Source: Desulfarculus sp.
Lineage (GTDB): Bacteria > Desulfobacterota > Desulfarculia > Desulfarculales > Desulfarculaceae
Assembly: GCA_003605055.1 (NCBI GenBank)
Contig: QZKP01000002.1
Coordinates: 1 to 37,307 of the forward strand
Direction: 5' to 3'
Length of the DNA stretch: 37,307 nt
Of this stretch, positions 8,310 through 16,189 are shown one piece after another. Below the pieces are notes generated by a model, which saw only the letters and a list, made by a program, of their open reading frames with translations, did not search any database and was not told the DNA's origin. Position numbers and translations under genes: made by a program. The number at the start of each line of letters is the position of its first letter. Position 1 is the first letter of the stretch.

Positions 8310-9038
8310 ATGGAGGACGAGCGGCGACAACGCCTGGAACAACTTTGCCAGCACATCGGCCATGAATTCAAGGACATCTCGCTCCTGCACCAGGCTTTGT
8401 GCCACGCCTCCTACGTGCACGAGCACTCTCAGGAGGCCCTGAGCTCCTACGAGCGCCTGGAGTATCTGGGCGACGCGGTGCTGGAGCTGGTGATCAGCGA
8501 GCTTCTGTTCAGCGCCTTCCCCGAGGCCAGCGAGGGGGAGCTGTCCAAGGCCCGGGCCCTGGTGGTCAATGAGAACCGCCTGGCCGCCACCGCCGGCGGC
8601 CTGGGCCTGGGCCAGTGCCTGCTCCTGGGCCGGGGCGAGGAGAGCCAGGGCGGCCGCGACAAGCCCAGCCTGCTGGCCGACGCCCTGGAGGCGCTGGTGG
8701 CCGCGGTGTACCTGGACGCCGGCCTGGAAGCGGCCCGGGACGTGGTGCAGCGCCTGCTGGGCGAGGCGGCCCAGCGGGCCCTGGGCCGCAAGCCGCGCAA
8801 GGACTGCAAGACCAGCCTGCAGGAGCTGGTGCAGGAGGCCCTGCACGTCACCCCCCGCTATGAGCTGGTGGAGGCCATCGGCCCGGACCACGCCAAGACC
8901 TTCACCGTGAACCTGCTCATCGGCGAGCGCCGGCTGGCCGCGGGCAGCGGCCGCTCCAAGAAGGAGGCCGAGCAGGAGGCGGCCCGCCTGGGCCTGGAGC
9001 GCTGGGCGAGCGGAGATACGGGGATTGGTCCGGACTAA
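8310..9038 (+). CDS. rnc: Ribonuclease III
   Basis: Double-stranded-RNA endonuclease that processes rRNA precursors and regulates mRNAs. The 242 residues have the standard order: RNase III domain with the signature ERLEYLGDAVLEL near 49-61, the second acidic catalytic cluster in LLADALEALVAAVYLD near 121-136, then the dsRNA-binding domain (KTSLQELVQ to the end, with GSGRSKKEAEQEAA). The ATG at 8310 follows AGGAGGGCCC; the frame is open further upstream but only as a shadow of the opposite glycosyltransferase gene. It is transcribed alone and its stop overlaps by four bases with the convergent higA stop. In many bacteria rnc sits with lepB or era; that context is missing here. Confidence 0.97.
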   Translation: MEDERRQRLEQLCQHIGHEFKDISLLHQALCHASYVHEHSQEALSSYERLEYLGDAVLELVISELLFSAFPEASEGELSKARALVVNENRLAATAGGLGLGQCLLLGRGEESQGGRDKPSLLADALEALVAAVYLDAGLEAARDVVQRLLGEAAQRALGRKPRKDCKTSLQELVQEALHVTPRYELVEAIGPDHAKTFTVNLLIGERRLAAGSGRSKKEAEQEAARLGLERWASGDTGIGPD

Positions 9039-9361
9039 GCGGCTCCGGCACCCTGCTGCAGGGCTATGGGGTTGACTTTGACCTCGCGCTTGATGCGCTG
9101 CTCAAGCCGGTCCCGTGCCGTCTGAAGATCATAGTCCTGCTGCAGGTTCAGCCAAAAACCTTCTGTGGTGTCAAAGTGCCGGGCCAGGCGCAGAGCGGTG
9201 TCGGCGGTGATGGACCGCTTGCCGTGAATAATCTCGTTAATCCGCCGGGGCGGGACTCCCAGGTCGCGGCCCACCTGGTTCTGACTCAGGCCCAGCGGCT
9301 TCATGAATTCCTCAAAAAGCACCTCTCCGGGATGAATTGGCGCTAGCTTCTTAACAGACAT
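9035..9361 (-). CDS. higA: HigA-family antitoxin
   Basis: A 108-residue XRE helix-turn-helix protein of the HigA/VapI group that neutralises the HigB RNase and represses the operon. It begins with the typical LAPIHPGEVLFEEFM motif; the HTH covers about residues 25-60 (LSQNQVGRDLGVPPRRINEI), followed by ITADTALRLARHFDTTEGFWLNLQ, the family signature. The ATG at 9361 has GAGGT eight bases upstream. Toxin precedes antitoxin, the order typical of higBA. The 77 bases between the two genes are unusual for a TA pair and hold two palindromes. The stop overlaps the rnc stop from the other strand. Confidence 0.93.
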   Translation of the reverse strand: MSVKKLAPIHPGEVLFEEFMKPLGLSQNQVGRDLGVPPRRINEIIHGKRSITADTALRLARHFDTTEGFWLNLQQDYDLQTARDRLEQRIKREVKVNPIALQQGAGAA

Positions 9362-9379
9362 GATCGATACCTCAAAAAT

Positions 9380-9397
9380 TCGATAGCCGAATATCGA
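9380..9397. repeat. Inverted repeat upstream of higA
   Basis: TCGATA...TATCGA with a 6-base spacer lies just upstream of the higA ribosome binding site. It shares the GATA/TCGAC words with the larger palindrome at 9430-9454. It may be a second operator or an RNA stem controlling antitoxin translation. Confidence 0.35.
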
Positions 9398-9429
9398 CTA
9401 ACAATAACAAATAGATGGATCGCCTTTTT

Positions 9430-9454
9430 GGTCGACTATCAATGATAGTCGACC
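9430..9454. repeat. 25-bp palindrome over the higB stop codon
   Basis: GGTCGACTATCA / TGATAGTCGACC are perfect 12-base arms around a single A. The palindrome covers the end of higB and its stop codon. No T-run follows on either strand, so it is not an ordinary terminator. It could be a protein binding site for an internal higA promoter or a stem in the higBA mRNA. Confidence 0.6.
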
Positions 9455-9726
9455 ATTTCTACCTCCAAGGCAGCATGTTCCTCCTCCGACCAGATAAAGC
9501 AGATGCGCCATTGGTCATTAACCCTTATGCTATATTGGCCCCGGCGGTTACCGGTCAGTGACTCCAAGTGGTTGCCGGGCGGCCGTTGTAAGTCCTTTAG
9601 CTCCATCGCGCTGTTTAGCATACGCAACTTGCGTAGGACCTGTCGTTGCAGGTTGCGAGGGATTTTGCGGGTTGGGGTTCTGTTAAAAAGTTTCTCGGTT
9701 TCCTTGCTCTTGAAGCTTTTGATCAT
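9439..9726 (-). CDS. higB: HigB-family toxin (RelE-like mRNA interferase)
   Basis: A 95-residue RelE-superfamily toxin, expected to cleave mRNA on the ribosome when free of HigA. The sequence MIKSFKSKETEKLF, the middle PRNLQRQVLRKLRMLNSA, and the ending LTGNRRGQYSIRVNDQWRI plus EVEMVDYH are the hallmarks of the HigB 'killer' family, including basic residues for RNA binding and the C-terminal YH. The ATG at 9726 has AGAGGA about six bases upstream. It is the first gene of the operon, transcribed from the promoter at 9797-9825. Base composition is markedly AT-richer than the surroundings, consistent with horizontal arrival of the pair. Confidence 0.93.
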   Translation of the reverse strand: MIKSFKSKETEKLFNRTPTRKIPRNLQRQVLRKLRMLNSAMELKDLQRPPGNHLESLTGNRRGQYSIRVNDQWRICFIWSEEEHAALEVEMVDYH

Positions 9727-9796
9727 TTCAATCCTCTCTACATGTTTTTCGGGTTCAGAATATTCCCACCGCTGCCTTAATAATTTTCGTTTTTAT

Positions 9797-9825
9797 AACA
9801 TATAACGTTACGCGTTATATGTCAA
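9797..9825 (-). promoter_or_regulatory. higBA promoter with internal operator
   Basis: On the minus strand TTGACA (9825-9820) is followed after 17 bases by TATGTT (9802-9797). A perfect inverted repeat, ACATATAACG at 9798-9807 and CGTTATATGT at 9813-9822 with a 5-base spacer, fills the space between and overlaps both hexamers. This is where a HigA dimer or HigBA complex would block RNA polymerase. Confidence 0.75.
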
Positions 9826-9907
9826 GAGGTTTTCGCGCTCCTTGTTTTTGGGTCATGATATTCTTGGGGCCAGGGCCGGCGCTCCACCCCGGCCCGCGGG
9901 AGAAGTC

Positions 9908-10954
9908 ATGACCACCCTCGTCCTGGCCGTGAGCGTGTCCATCGTGGTCTCGGCCCTCTGCTCCCTCTTGGAGGCGGTGCTCTACTCCACCCGCATCGTC
10001 ACCCTGGAGGCCGCGGCCATCCACGGCAACCGCCTGGCCCTGATCATGCGCGCCCTGAAGCTCAAGGTGGACCGCCCCCTGGCGGCGATCCTGATCCTCA
10101 ACACCGCGGCCAACACCGCCGGCGCGGCCCTGTCCGGCTGGGCCGCCGCCGAGCTCTGGGGGGCCGGCTCGCTGTGGGTCTTTTCGGCCTGCTTCACCCT
10201 GGCCATCCTCATCTTCAGCGAGATCATCCCCAAGACCGTGGGCGTCGTGTTTTGGCGCAGCCTGTGGGGCCCGTCGGTGTACCCCCTGCGCCTGATGGTG
10301 GCCGTGCTGCGGCCCGTCATCTGGCTGACCCGCAAGGTTACCGGGCTGGTCACCCGGGGACGGGAGATATCGGTCAAGGTGAGCGAGGAGGAGATACTGG
10401 CCGCCGCCCGCCTGGGGGCCAAGGGCGGCCAGATCAGCTCCCTGGAGGCGGAGCTGATCAAGAACATCATCCGTCTGGAGGAGCTCTCGGCCGCCGACAT
10501 CATGACCCCGCGCACGGTGATGCTCAGCGTGGACGGCGCGCGCAGCATAGGCCAGGTGCAGCCCGAGGCCAGGCGCTGGGACCACACCCGGGTGCCAGTG
10601 TACAGCGGCGGATCCGACGAGGTGGCGGGCTACGTGCTCAAGGACGACATCGGCCTGGTGGAGGGCCCGGCCCTGGAGCGGCCCCTGCTCAGCCTGGCCA
10701 AACCGGTGCGCTTCCTGCCGCCCTCCACCAACGCCCTGGTGCTGCTCAGCAGCTTCCTGCGCCGCCGCGAGCACCTGGCCCTGGTGGTGGACGAATACGG
10801 CGGCATCATGGGGCTGGTGACCCTGGAGGACGTGATCGAGTCCCTGGTGGGCTCGGAGATCGTGGACGAAACCGACCAAGACGATGACCTGCAAGAGGTG
10901 GCCCGCCAGCGGGGCCGGGCCATGCTGGCCCAGCGCGAGGAAGAGACGCCGTGA
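9908..10954 (+). CDS. CNNM/CBS-domain membrane protein (TlyC/CorB-like)
   Basis: A 348-residue integral membrane protein of the CNNM (DUF21) family, implicated in Mg2+ or other divalent cation transport. Transmembrane segments lie at about 1-22, 57-80, 88-110 and possibly 120-145, with the conserved FSEIIPKTVGV motif at the third. Two CBS domains follow (about 193-320, including IMTPRTVML and VVDEYGGIMGLVTLEDVIE), which in this family bind ATP or Mg2+. The C-terminal CorC/HlyC domain present in longer relatives is missing. The ATG at 9908 follows GGGAGAAG; an earlier in-frame start lacks support. Its stop overlaps the next gene's GTG start by four bases, so the two are translationally coupled. 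Confidence 0.9.
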   Translation: MTTLVLAVSVSIVVSALCSLLEAVLYSTRIVTLEAAAIHGNRLALIMRALKLKVDRPLAAILILNTAANTAGAALSGWAAAELWGAGSLWVFSACFTLAILIFSEIIPKTVGVVFWRSLWGPSVYPLRLMVAVLRPVIWLTRKVTGLVTRGREISVKVSEEEILAAARLGAKGGQISSLEAELIKNIIRLEELSAADIMTPRTVMLSVDGARSIGQVQPEARRWDHTRVPVYSGGSDEVAGYVLKDDIGLVEGPALERPLLSLAKPVRFLPPSTNALVLLSSFLRRREHLALVVDEYGGIMGLVTLEDVIESLVGSEIVDETDQDDDLQEVARQRGRAMLAQREEETP

Positions 10955-12321
10955 GTGAATACGACTTTGATCTTTTCGTCATCGGCGGCGGGGGCAGCGC
11001 CGGCTTCACCGCGGTCACCACGGCCATGAAGAGCGGGGCCAAGGTGGGCATGGCCGAGGCCGGCCGCCTGGGGGGCCTGTGCATCCTGGCCGGCTGCATG
11101 CCCAGCAAGACCCTGCTGCACAGCGCCGCCGAGGTGCGGGCCGGCGGCGCGGCCGGCGCGGCCGCCTACCCCGAGATACAGCGCTACACCCGCGGCGTGG
11201 TGGACTATCTGGCCCACGGCCGCGAGGAGGCCGTGGCCGAGCGGGTCAAGGCCGGCCTGCAGGTGCTGCGCGGCCCGGCGGCCTTCCTGGACCCCCACCG
11301 CCTGTCGGTGGGCGGCCGGGAGGTCAGGGCCCGGAGAATCCTCATCGCCACCGGCAGCCAAGAGGCGGCGCCGCCCATCCCGGGCCTGGCCGAGACCGGC
11401 TACCTGACCTCTAAGGAATTCCTGTCCCTGTCCAGCCTGCCCTCCTCCCTGATCGTGCTGGGCGGCGGGGCCATCGCCCTGGAGCTGGCCCAGTTCGCGG
11501 CGCGCATGGGTGTGCCGGTCAGCGTCATCCAGCGCAGCGACCACCTGCTGAGCCAGGAGGACCCCCGCGCGGGCCGCATCCTGGCCGAGGCGCTGGCCGA
11601 GGAGGGCGCCGCCATTCACACCGGCACTGAGATCAGCCAGGTGCGCCGGGAGCGGGCCGGGGTTTCGCTGCGCTTCACCCGCCAGGGCCGGGAGTCCCAG
11701 GTCGCGGCCGAGGTCCTGCTCCTGGCCCTCGGCCGGCGGGCCAACACCGAGGGCCTGAACCTGGAGGCGGCCGGGGTGGCGCTGGGCCGGCGGGGCCAGG
11801 TGAAGGTGGACCGCTTCATGCGCACCAGCCAGGCCCACATCTTCGCCGCCGGCGACGTGACCGGCGGGCCCATGGTGGTGAACCTGGCCGTGGAACAGGG
11901 CCGCGCCGCCGGCCACAACGCCACCCGCGACCAGCCGCGGGAGGTCAACGACCGGGTGCTGCCCCGGGCGGTGTTCACCGACCCGCAGTTCGCGCGGGTG
12001 GGGCTGAACCAGGCCGAGGCCCGGGCCGCGGGCCTGGAGTTCGTGGAGGCGGACTACGACCTGGGCGGCATGGGCACGGCCAAGACCTACCCCCAGGCCC
12101 TGCGCGGCTACATGTGCCTGCGCGCTGAAAAGGGCAGCGGGAAGATCATCGGCGCGGAGCTGGTGGCGCCCGAGGCCTCCCTGATGATCCACGACGTGGC
12201 CGTGTGCCTGCGGCTGGGCGGCGCGGCCAAGGACCTGGCGGCCATCCCCTACATCCACCCCTGCTTGGCCGAGATCACCCAGTTCACGGCCGGCAACCTG
12301 GCCAAGCAGGTGAGCGGTTAA
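10951..12321 (+). CDS. FAD-dependent pyridine nucleotide-disulfide oxidoreductase (dihydrolipoyl dehydrogenase/MerA-like)
   Basis: A 456-residue class I flavoprotein disulfide reductase. It shows the FAD-binding VIGGGGSAG (10-18), the redox pair C44-X4-C49 in GGLCILAGCMPSKTL, the NAD(P)-binding VLGGGAIALELAQ, the second FAD motif IFAAGDVTGG and the C-terminal IHPCLAEI with the His/Glu base pair. These support a working dithiol active site. The substrate is uncertain: no lipoyl-dehydrogenase complex genes are nearby, and the redox motif differs from the usual C-LNVG-C, so a mercuric-reductase-like, bacillithiol-like or unknown disulfide role is possible. It starts with GTG overlapping the CNNM gene stop, and is followed 104 bases later by the siroheme/heme block. 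Confidence 0.9.
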   Translation: MSEYDFDLFVIGGGGSAGFTAVTTAMKSGAKVGMAEAGRLGGLCILAGCMPSKTLLHSAAEVRAGGAAGAAAYPEIQRYTRGVVDYLAHGREEAVAERVKAGLQVLRGPAAFLDPHRLSVGGREVRARRILIATGSQEAAPPIPGLAETGYLTSKEFLSLSSLPSSLIVLGGGAIALELAQFAARMGVPVSVIQRSDHLLSQEDPRAGRILAEALAEEGAAIHTGTEISQVRRERAGVSLRFTRQGRESQVAAEVLLLALGRRANTEGLNLEAAGVALGRRGQVKVDRFMRTSQAHIFAAGDVTGGPMVVNLAVEQGRAAGHNATRDQPREVNDRVLPRAVFTDPQFARVGLNQAEARAAGLEFVEADYDLGGMGTAKTYPQALRGYMCLRAEKGSGKIIGAELVAPEASLMIHDVAVCLRLGGAAKDLAAIPYIHPCLAEITQFTAGNLAKQVSG

Positions 12322-12424
12322 GGTGGGGGGCTGAGGCCGGCCGGGGCGGCTAAAAACCCGCGCCCTGCTTTCACCCCGCCGCGCCAGGTGATATTCTTGC
12401 CCCTGAACCGCCTGGAGGGGAGCC

Positions 12425-13123
12425 TTGCCCTATTACCCCGCGCTCTTGGACCTGAGCGGCCGCCTGGTGCTCCTGGTGGGCGGCGGCCGGGTGGCCGCGC
12501 GCAAAATCGCCGCGCTGCTGGAGGCCGGGGCCCGGGTGCGCCTGGTGGCCCCGGAGCTGGCCGCCGAGACCCAGGCCCTATGCGCCCAGGCCGGCGTGGA
12601 GCTGCGCCGGCGGGGTTTCCTGCCCGCGGACCTGGAGGGCGCGGCCCTGGTGATCAGCGCCACCGGCGACCAGGCCCTGAACCGGGCCGTGGCCGATGAG
12701 GCCGGCCGCCGGGGCCTGTTCGTGAACGTGGTGGACGTGCCGGCCCTGTGCTCCTTCATCGTGCCGGCCGTGCTCAGGCGGGGGGACCTGGTAGTGGCCG
12801 TGTCCACCTCCGGGGCCAGCCCGGCCGCGGCCGCCCGCCTGCGCCGGGATTTGGAGGGGCGCTTCGGGCCGGAGTGGGCGCTGTACCTGCGCATATTGAA
12901 GCTCGCCCGGGCCCGGCTCACGGCCCTGGGCCGGCCGGCCGCGGAGAACCGGCCCCTGTTCTACCGCCTGGTGGACTCGGGGCTGCTGGCAACAGTGGCG
13001 GCCGGGGACGCGGCCGGGGCCGAGGGCATACTGACCCAGGTGCTGGGGCCGGGCTGCGGCCTGGCCGAGCTGGGAATCTCGCCCGGCGACTTCACGGCCG
13101 GGGAAGGGAGCAAAGGCCGGTGA
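12425..13123 (+). CDS. Precorrin-2 dehydrogenase / sirohydrochlorin ferrochelatase (Met8/CysG N-terminal type)
   Basis: Oxidises precorrin-2 with NAD+ to sirohydrochlorin and may insert iron to give siroheme, the cofactor of sulfite reductase and entry to the siroheme-dependent heme route. The 232-residue protein has the Rossmann motif VGGGRVAARK (18-27), the family signature NVVDVPALCSFIVPA (about 104-118) with the catalytic Asp, and the SASP/SGASPA segment typical of SirC/Met8. The start is TTG at 12425, supported by GGAGGGG a few bases upstream and by the family N-terminus. Its stop overlaps the GTG of the next gene, so it is coupled with hemX and hemA. No SAM-methyltransferase domain is fused, so uroporphyrinogen methyltransferase must be elsewhere. 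Confidence 0.92.
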   Translation: MPYYPALLDLSGRLVLLVGGGRVAARKIAALLEAGARVRLVAPELAAETQALCAQAGVELRRRGFLPADLEGAALVISATGDQALNRAVADEAGRRGLFVNVVDVPALCSFIVPAVLRRGDLVVAVSTSGASPAAAARLRRDLEGRFGPEWALYLRILKLARARLTALGRPAAENRPLFYRLVDSGLLATVAAGDAAGAEGILTQVLGPGCGLAELGISPGDFTAGEGSKGR

Positions 13124-13965
13124 GCACCGCGCTGCACTGGGCCACCCTGGCCGCCTATCTGCTGGGCACCTGCGTGTTCCTGGGCTTTCTGCTGCACCAG
13201 CGCCGGGGCCTGTACCGCATGGGCCTGTGGGTGCTCTGGATCGGCTTCGGCCTGCACAGCGCAGCCCTGGCCGCGGCCTGGGTGCAGAGCGGGGTGCTGC
13301 CCGCCACCAGCCTGCGCCAGTCCCTGGACCTGTTCTCCTGGGCCCTGATGGGCGCCACCCTGGTGGTCAACCTGCGCCTGCAGGTGATGATCCTGGGGGC
13401 CTTCGCCGCCCCGCTCAGCTCCCTGCTCTTGCTGGCCGCGGGCCTGCTGCCCGTGGTGGCCGTGGCCAAGACCGAGGTGTTCCAGAGCCTGTGGGTGGTG
13501 GTGCACGTCTTCACCCTGCTGGCGGGCTACGGCCTGCTCTGCCTCACCTGCCTGGGCGGGGTGCTCTATTTGGTGCAGGCGCGCTCCATCCGGGCCAAGA
13601 ACCTGGGCCCCTCCTTCCAGCGCCTGCCCAGCCTGAGCCGCTTGGACACCCTGAACCACCAGACCCTGGTGGCCGGCTTCCTGCTGATGACCCTGGGGCT
13701 GATCTCCGGGGCGGTGTACGCCCAGATCGCCCTGGGCAGCTACTGGCGCTGGGACCCCAAGGAGGTCTGGGCCCTGATCACCTGGCTGCTGTACGCCGCC
13801 CTCCTGCACGCCCGCCTGGTGCACGGCTGGCGCGGCCGGCGCGGGGCCTGGTTGAGCGTCATCGCCTTCGCGGCCCTGGTGTTCACCTTCGTGGGCGTGG
13901 GCCTGTTGTTCCCCGGCTACCACAATTTCACCTCCCTCACGGAGCTGACGGGGGTCCGCCCGTGA
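13120..13965 (+). CDS. HemX/CcsA-like cytochrome c assembly membrane protein
   Basis: A 281-residue polytopic membrane protein of the CcsA/ResC/HemX superfamily with about eight transmembrane helices. The tryptophan-rich heme-handling WWD motif is visible as GSYWRWDPKEVWALITW in the last third, and histidines that could ligate heme occur at VVHVF and NHQT. CcsA proteins export or present heme for cytochrome c maturation; HemX relatives next to hemA are thought to influence glutamyl-tRNA reductase level. The gene order precorrin-2 dehydrogenase-hemX-hemA supports the second reading. The GTG start at 13120 overlaps the previous stop, and its own stop overlaps the hemA start. No ResB partner is present here. 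Confidence 0.9.
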   Translation: MSTALHWATLAAYLLGTCVFLGFLLHQRRGLYRMGLWVLWIGFGLHSAALAAAWVQSGVLPATSLRQSLDLFSWALMGATLVVNLRLQVMILGAFAAPLSSLLLLAAGLLPVVAVAKTEVFQSLWVVVHVFTLLAGYGLLCLTCLGGVLYLVQARSIRAKNLGPSFQRLPSLSRLDTLNHQTLVAGFLLMTLGLISGAVYAQIALGSYWRWDPKEVWALITWLLYAALLHARLVHGWRGRRGAWLSVIAFAALVFTFVGVGLLFPGYHNFTSLTELTGVRP

Positions 13966-15245
13966 ACCTGTTCCTGGTGGGCATAAGCCACAAGACCGCG
14001 CCCCTGGAGCTGCGCGAGTGCCTGGCTCCGCCGCCGGAGCAGGTGGAGCCGTGGCTCCGGCAGTGCGTGGCCCTGGACGGGGTGCGCGAGGCCTTCCTGG
14101 TGTCCACCTGCAACCGGGTGGAGGCGCTGGTGGCCGCCGACGGCGACGCTGCCGCCGAGCAGGTGCGGCGCTGGCTGGGTCAGGGCCGGCCCGTGGACCC
14201 CGCGGCCCTGCAGGCCGCCCTGTATGAGCACACGGGCGAGGACGCGGTGCGCCATTTGTTCCGCGTGGCCTCCAGCCTGGACTCGCTGGTGGTGGGCGAG
14301 CCCCAGATCCTGGGCCAGATCAAGGAGGCCTACCGCCAGGCCACGGCCGCCGGCACCAGCCGCACGGTGCTCAACCGCCTGCTGCACAAGACCTTCCAGG
14401 TGGCCAAGAAGGTGCGCAGCCAGACCAACATCGGCGGGGCGGCGGTGTCCATCTCCTACGCCGCCGTGGAGCTGGCCAAGAAGATATTCGACGACCTGGC
14501 CGGGCTCTCGGCCCTGGTCATCGGCGCCGGCGAGATGGCCGAGCTGGCCGTGGAGCACCTGATGAACCAGGGCGTGCAGCGGGTGCTGGTGGCCAACCGC
14601 ACCCTGGAGCGGGCCGTGGAGCTGGCCGCCCGCTGGCGCGGCGAGGCCCTGGGCCTGGCGGACCTGCCCCAGGTGCTGGAGCAGGTGGACATCGTCATCG
14701 CCTCCACCGCCTCGCCCGAGCCGGTGATCACCGCGGACATGGCCCGCAGGGCCCTGCGCGCCCGGCGCGGCCGGCCGGTGTTCTTCATAGACATCGCCGT
14801 GCCCCGGGACGTGGAGCCGGCGGTGGGCGAGCAGGACGGCTGCTTCGTCTACGACATAGACGACCTGACCTCGGTGGTGGAGGCCAACCGGGCCACCCGG
14901 GCCGACGCGGCCCAGGCCGCCGAGCGCATCGTGGCCGCGGAGGTGGTCAAGTTCATGACCTGGCTGGGCGGCCTGGAGGCGGTGCCCACCATCAGCGCGC
15001 TCACCGCCAAGGGCGAGGGGCTGCGCCAGGCCGAGCTGGCCCGCACGCTGAGGGATTTGAACGGCATCGCCCCGGAGCAGGCCGCGGCCATTGACCGCCT
15101 GACCCAGGCCCTGGTCAAGAAGCTCCTGCACGACCCCATCCTGTTCCTCAAGGACCCCACCCACTCCAAGAGCGAGGACACCAAGCGCGAGCAGTTGGCC
15201 CTGGTCAGGCGCATATTCAAGCTGGGGGAGAACGGGGAGGAGTAG
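13962..15245 (+). CDS. hemA: Glutamyl-tRNA reductase
   Basis: Reduces glutamyl-tRNA(Glu) with NADPH to glutamate-1-semialdehyde, the first step of C5 tetrapyrrole synthesis. The 427-residue protein begins GISHKTAPLELRE (7-19); the catalytic cysteine is C50 in STCNRVE; LDSLVVGEPQILGQIK follows; the NADPH domain carries VIGAGEMAELA; and the C-terminal dimerisation helix spans about 310-410. GTG at 13962 overlaps the hemX stop by four bases. It is the last gene of the coupled block and supplies both siroheme and heme. hemL, hemB and hemC are not in the window. Confidence 0.97.
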   Translation: MNLFLVGISHKTAPLELRECLAPPPEQVEPWLRQCVALDGVREAFLVSTCNRVEALVAADGDAAAEQVRRWLGQGRPVDPAALQAALYEHTGEDAVRHLFRVASSLDSLVVGEPQILGQIKEAYRQATAAGTSRTVLNRLLHKTFQVAKKVRSQTNIGGAAVSISYAAVELAKKIFDDLAGLSALVIGAGEMAELAVEHLMNQGVQRVLVANRTLERAVELAARWRGEALGLADLPQVLEQVDIVIASTASPEPVITADMARRALRARRGRPVFFIDIAVPRDVEPAVGEQDGCFVYDIDDLTSVVEANRATRADAAQAAERIVAAEVVKFMTWLGGLEAVPTISALTAKGEGLRQAELARTLRDLNGIAPEQAAAIDRLTQALVKKLLHDPILFLKDPTHSKSEDTKREQLALVRRIFKLGENGEE

Positions 15246-15278
15246 GTCGCGGCCGGGGCGGCCGGGTGAGGGTGGTAC

Positions 15279-16088
15279 ATGACAGAGAAATATATTCATG
15301 GGACCAGCAAGGACGAACAGGCCCGACTACGCCTGCTGAATAAAATCACCAACCGCTCCTTTATCGCCTACCTGGGCGACTGCCACGACCTAAGCATCTG
15401 CGATTTCGGCTGCGGCCTGGGAACCCTGATAGGCGACCTCGCCGAGGCCTACCCCGGCTCTAAGATTGTTGGCCTGGAGATATCCGAGGCCCAGGCCAGC
15501 GTGGCCAGGCAGAACAACCCGGGCCACGGCAACGTCGCGATCATCCGCACGGACGTTCTATGCAACGATCTGCCTGCTGGCTCTTTCGACATAACCTACT
15601 GCCGCTATCTTCTGGAGCACGTTGCAGACCCCGTGGCGGTCGTAAAAGAGATGGTGCGGACAACCAAGCCCGGCGGCAAGATAGTCAGCCAAGAAAATGA
15701 CTTGCATAATGTGATTTATCATCCAGAGATCAAGGGACACGATGAGGTGATGCAGCAGTTCTGCAATCTGCAAATAAAGCTGGGAGGGTCGCCTTTTATC
15801 GGCAGGGAGCTTTTCGATATTTATAAATCAGCCGGCGTTACAGAGATTGAACTGTCTTATGCCCCTGAGATATACACCGAAAACGACCCGGAAAAATATA
15901 GGGCCTGGATGCAAAATAGCTTGCATATATTGCTGGGGGTTAGAGAAATGATGTTGCAACACAATATGGTTCCTGAAAAGATCTTTGATGGTGTTTGCCA
16001 CGCTATCGGGGAAAGAATAGCAAGCCCCAAGGGGGTTTCGCTGTTTCACTGGAACAGGGTCACGGGTTACAAGCGGGCCTCCTGCTAA
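15279..16088 (+). CDS. SAM-dependent methyltransferase, class I
   Basis: A 269-residue protein with a Rossmann-fold methyltransferase domain: motif I ICDFGCGLGTLIGDL (about 44-58), an acidic residue after strand 2 in VGLEISEAQ, and motif IV-like DITYCRYLLEHV. These match the UbiE/Methyltransf_11 group, acting on small molecules or lipids; the substrate is not readable. ATG 15279 has GAGGGTGG upstream. The 3' half is clearly less GC-rich than hemA and the amidohydrolases and uses AT-ending codons, suggesting a recently acquired gene. It is 33 bases downstream of hemA and may be read from the same transcript, but a functional link to tetrapyrrole synthesis is not shown. Confidence 0.88.
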   Translation: MTEKYIHGTSKDEQARLRLLNKITNRSFIAYLGDCHDLSICDFGCGLGTLIGDLAEAYPGSKIVGLEISEAQASVARQNNPGHGNVAIIRTDVLCNDLPAGSFDITYCRYLLEHVADPVAVVKEMVRTTKPGGKIVSQENDLHNVIYHPEIKGHDEVMQQFCNLQIKLGGSPFIGRELFDIYKSAGVTEIELSYAPEIYTENDPEKYRAWMQNSLHILLGVREMMLQHNMVPEKIFDGVCHAIGERIASPKGVSLFHWNRVTGYKRASC

Positions 16089-16189
16089 CAGCAAATCTTG
16101 TCCCTGCTCGTTGGCCTGCGGGGCATTAAGCGGGCGGGGAGAGACCCGACGCCCCGCGCGGGCAATTGCAGGCGCGAAGGGGGAGCCAA

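Noticed and set aside
8447..8891. Upstream extension of the GT4 glycosyltransferase to 8891
   Set aside because: The extra part is antisense to rnc and has no similarity to glycosyltransferases; the family N-terminus begins at MKHLMEP.
9430..9454. Intrinsic terminator at the higB end
   Set aside because: The palindrome has no following T-run on either strand and overlaps the coding end; an operator or RNA stem is more likely.
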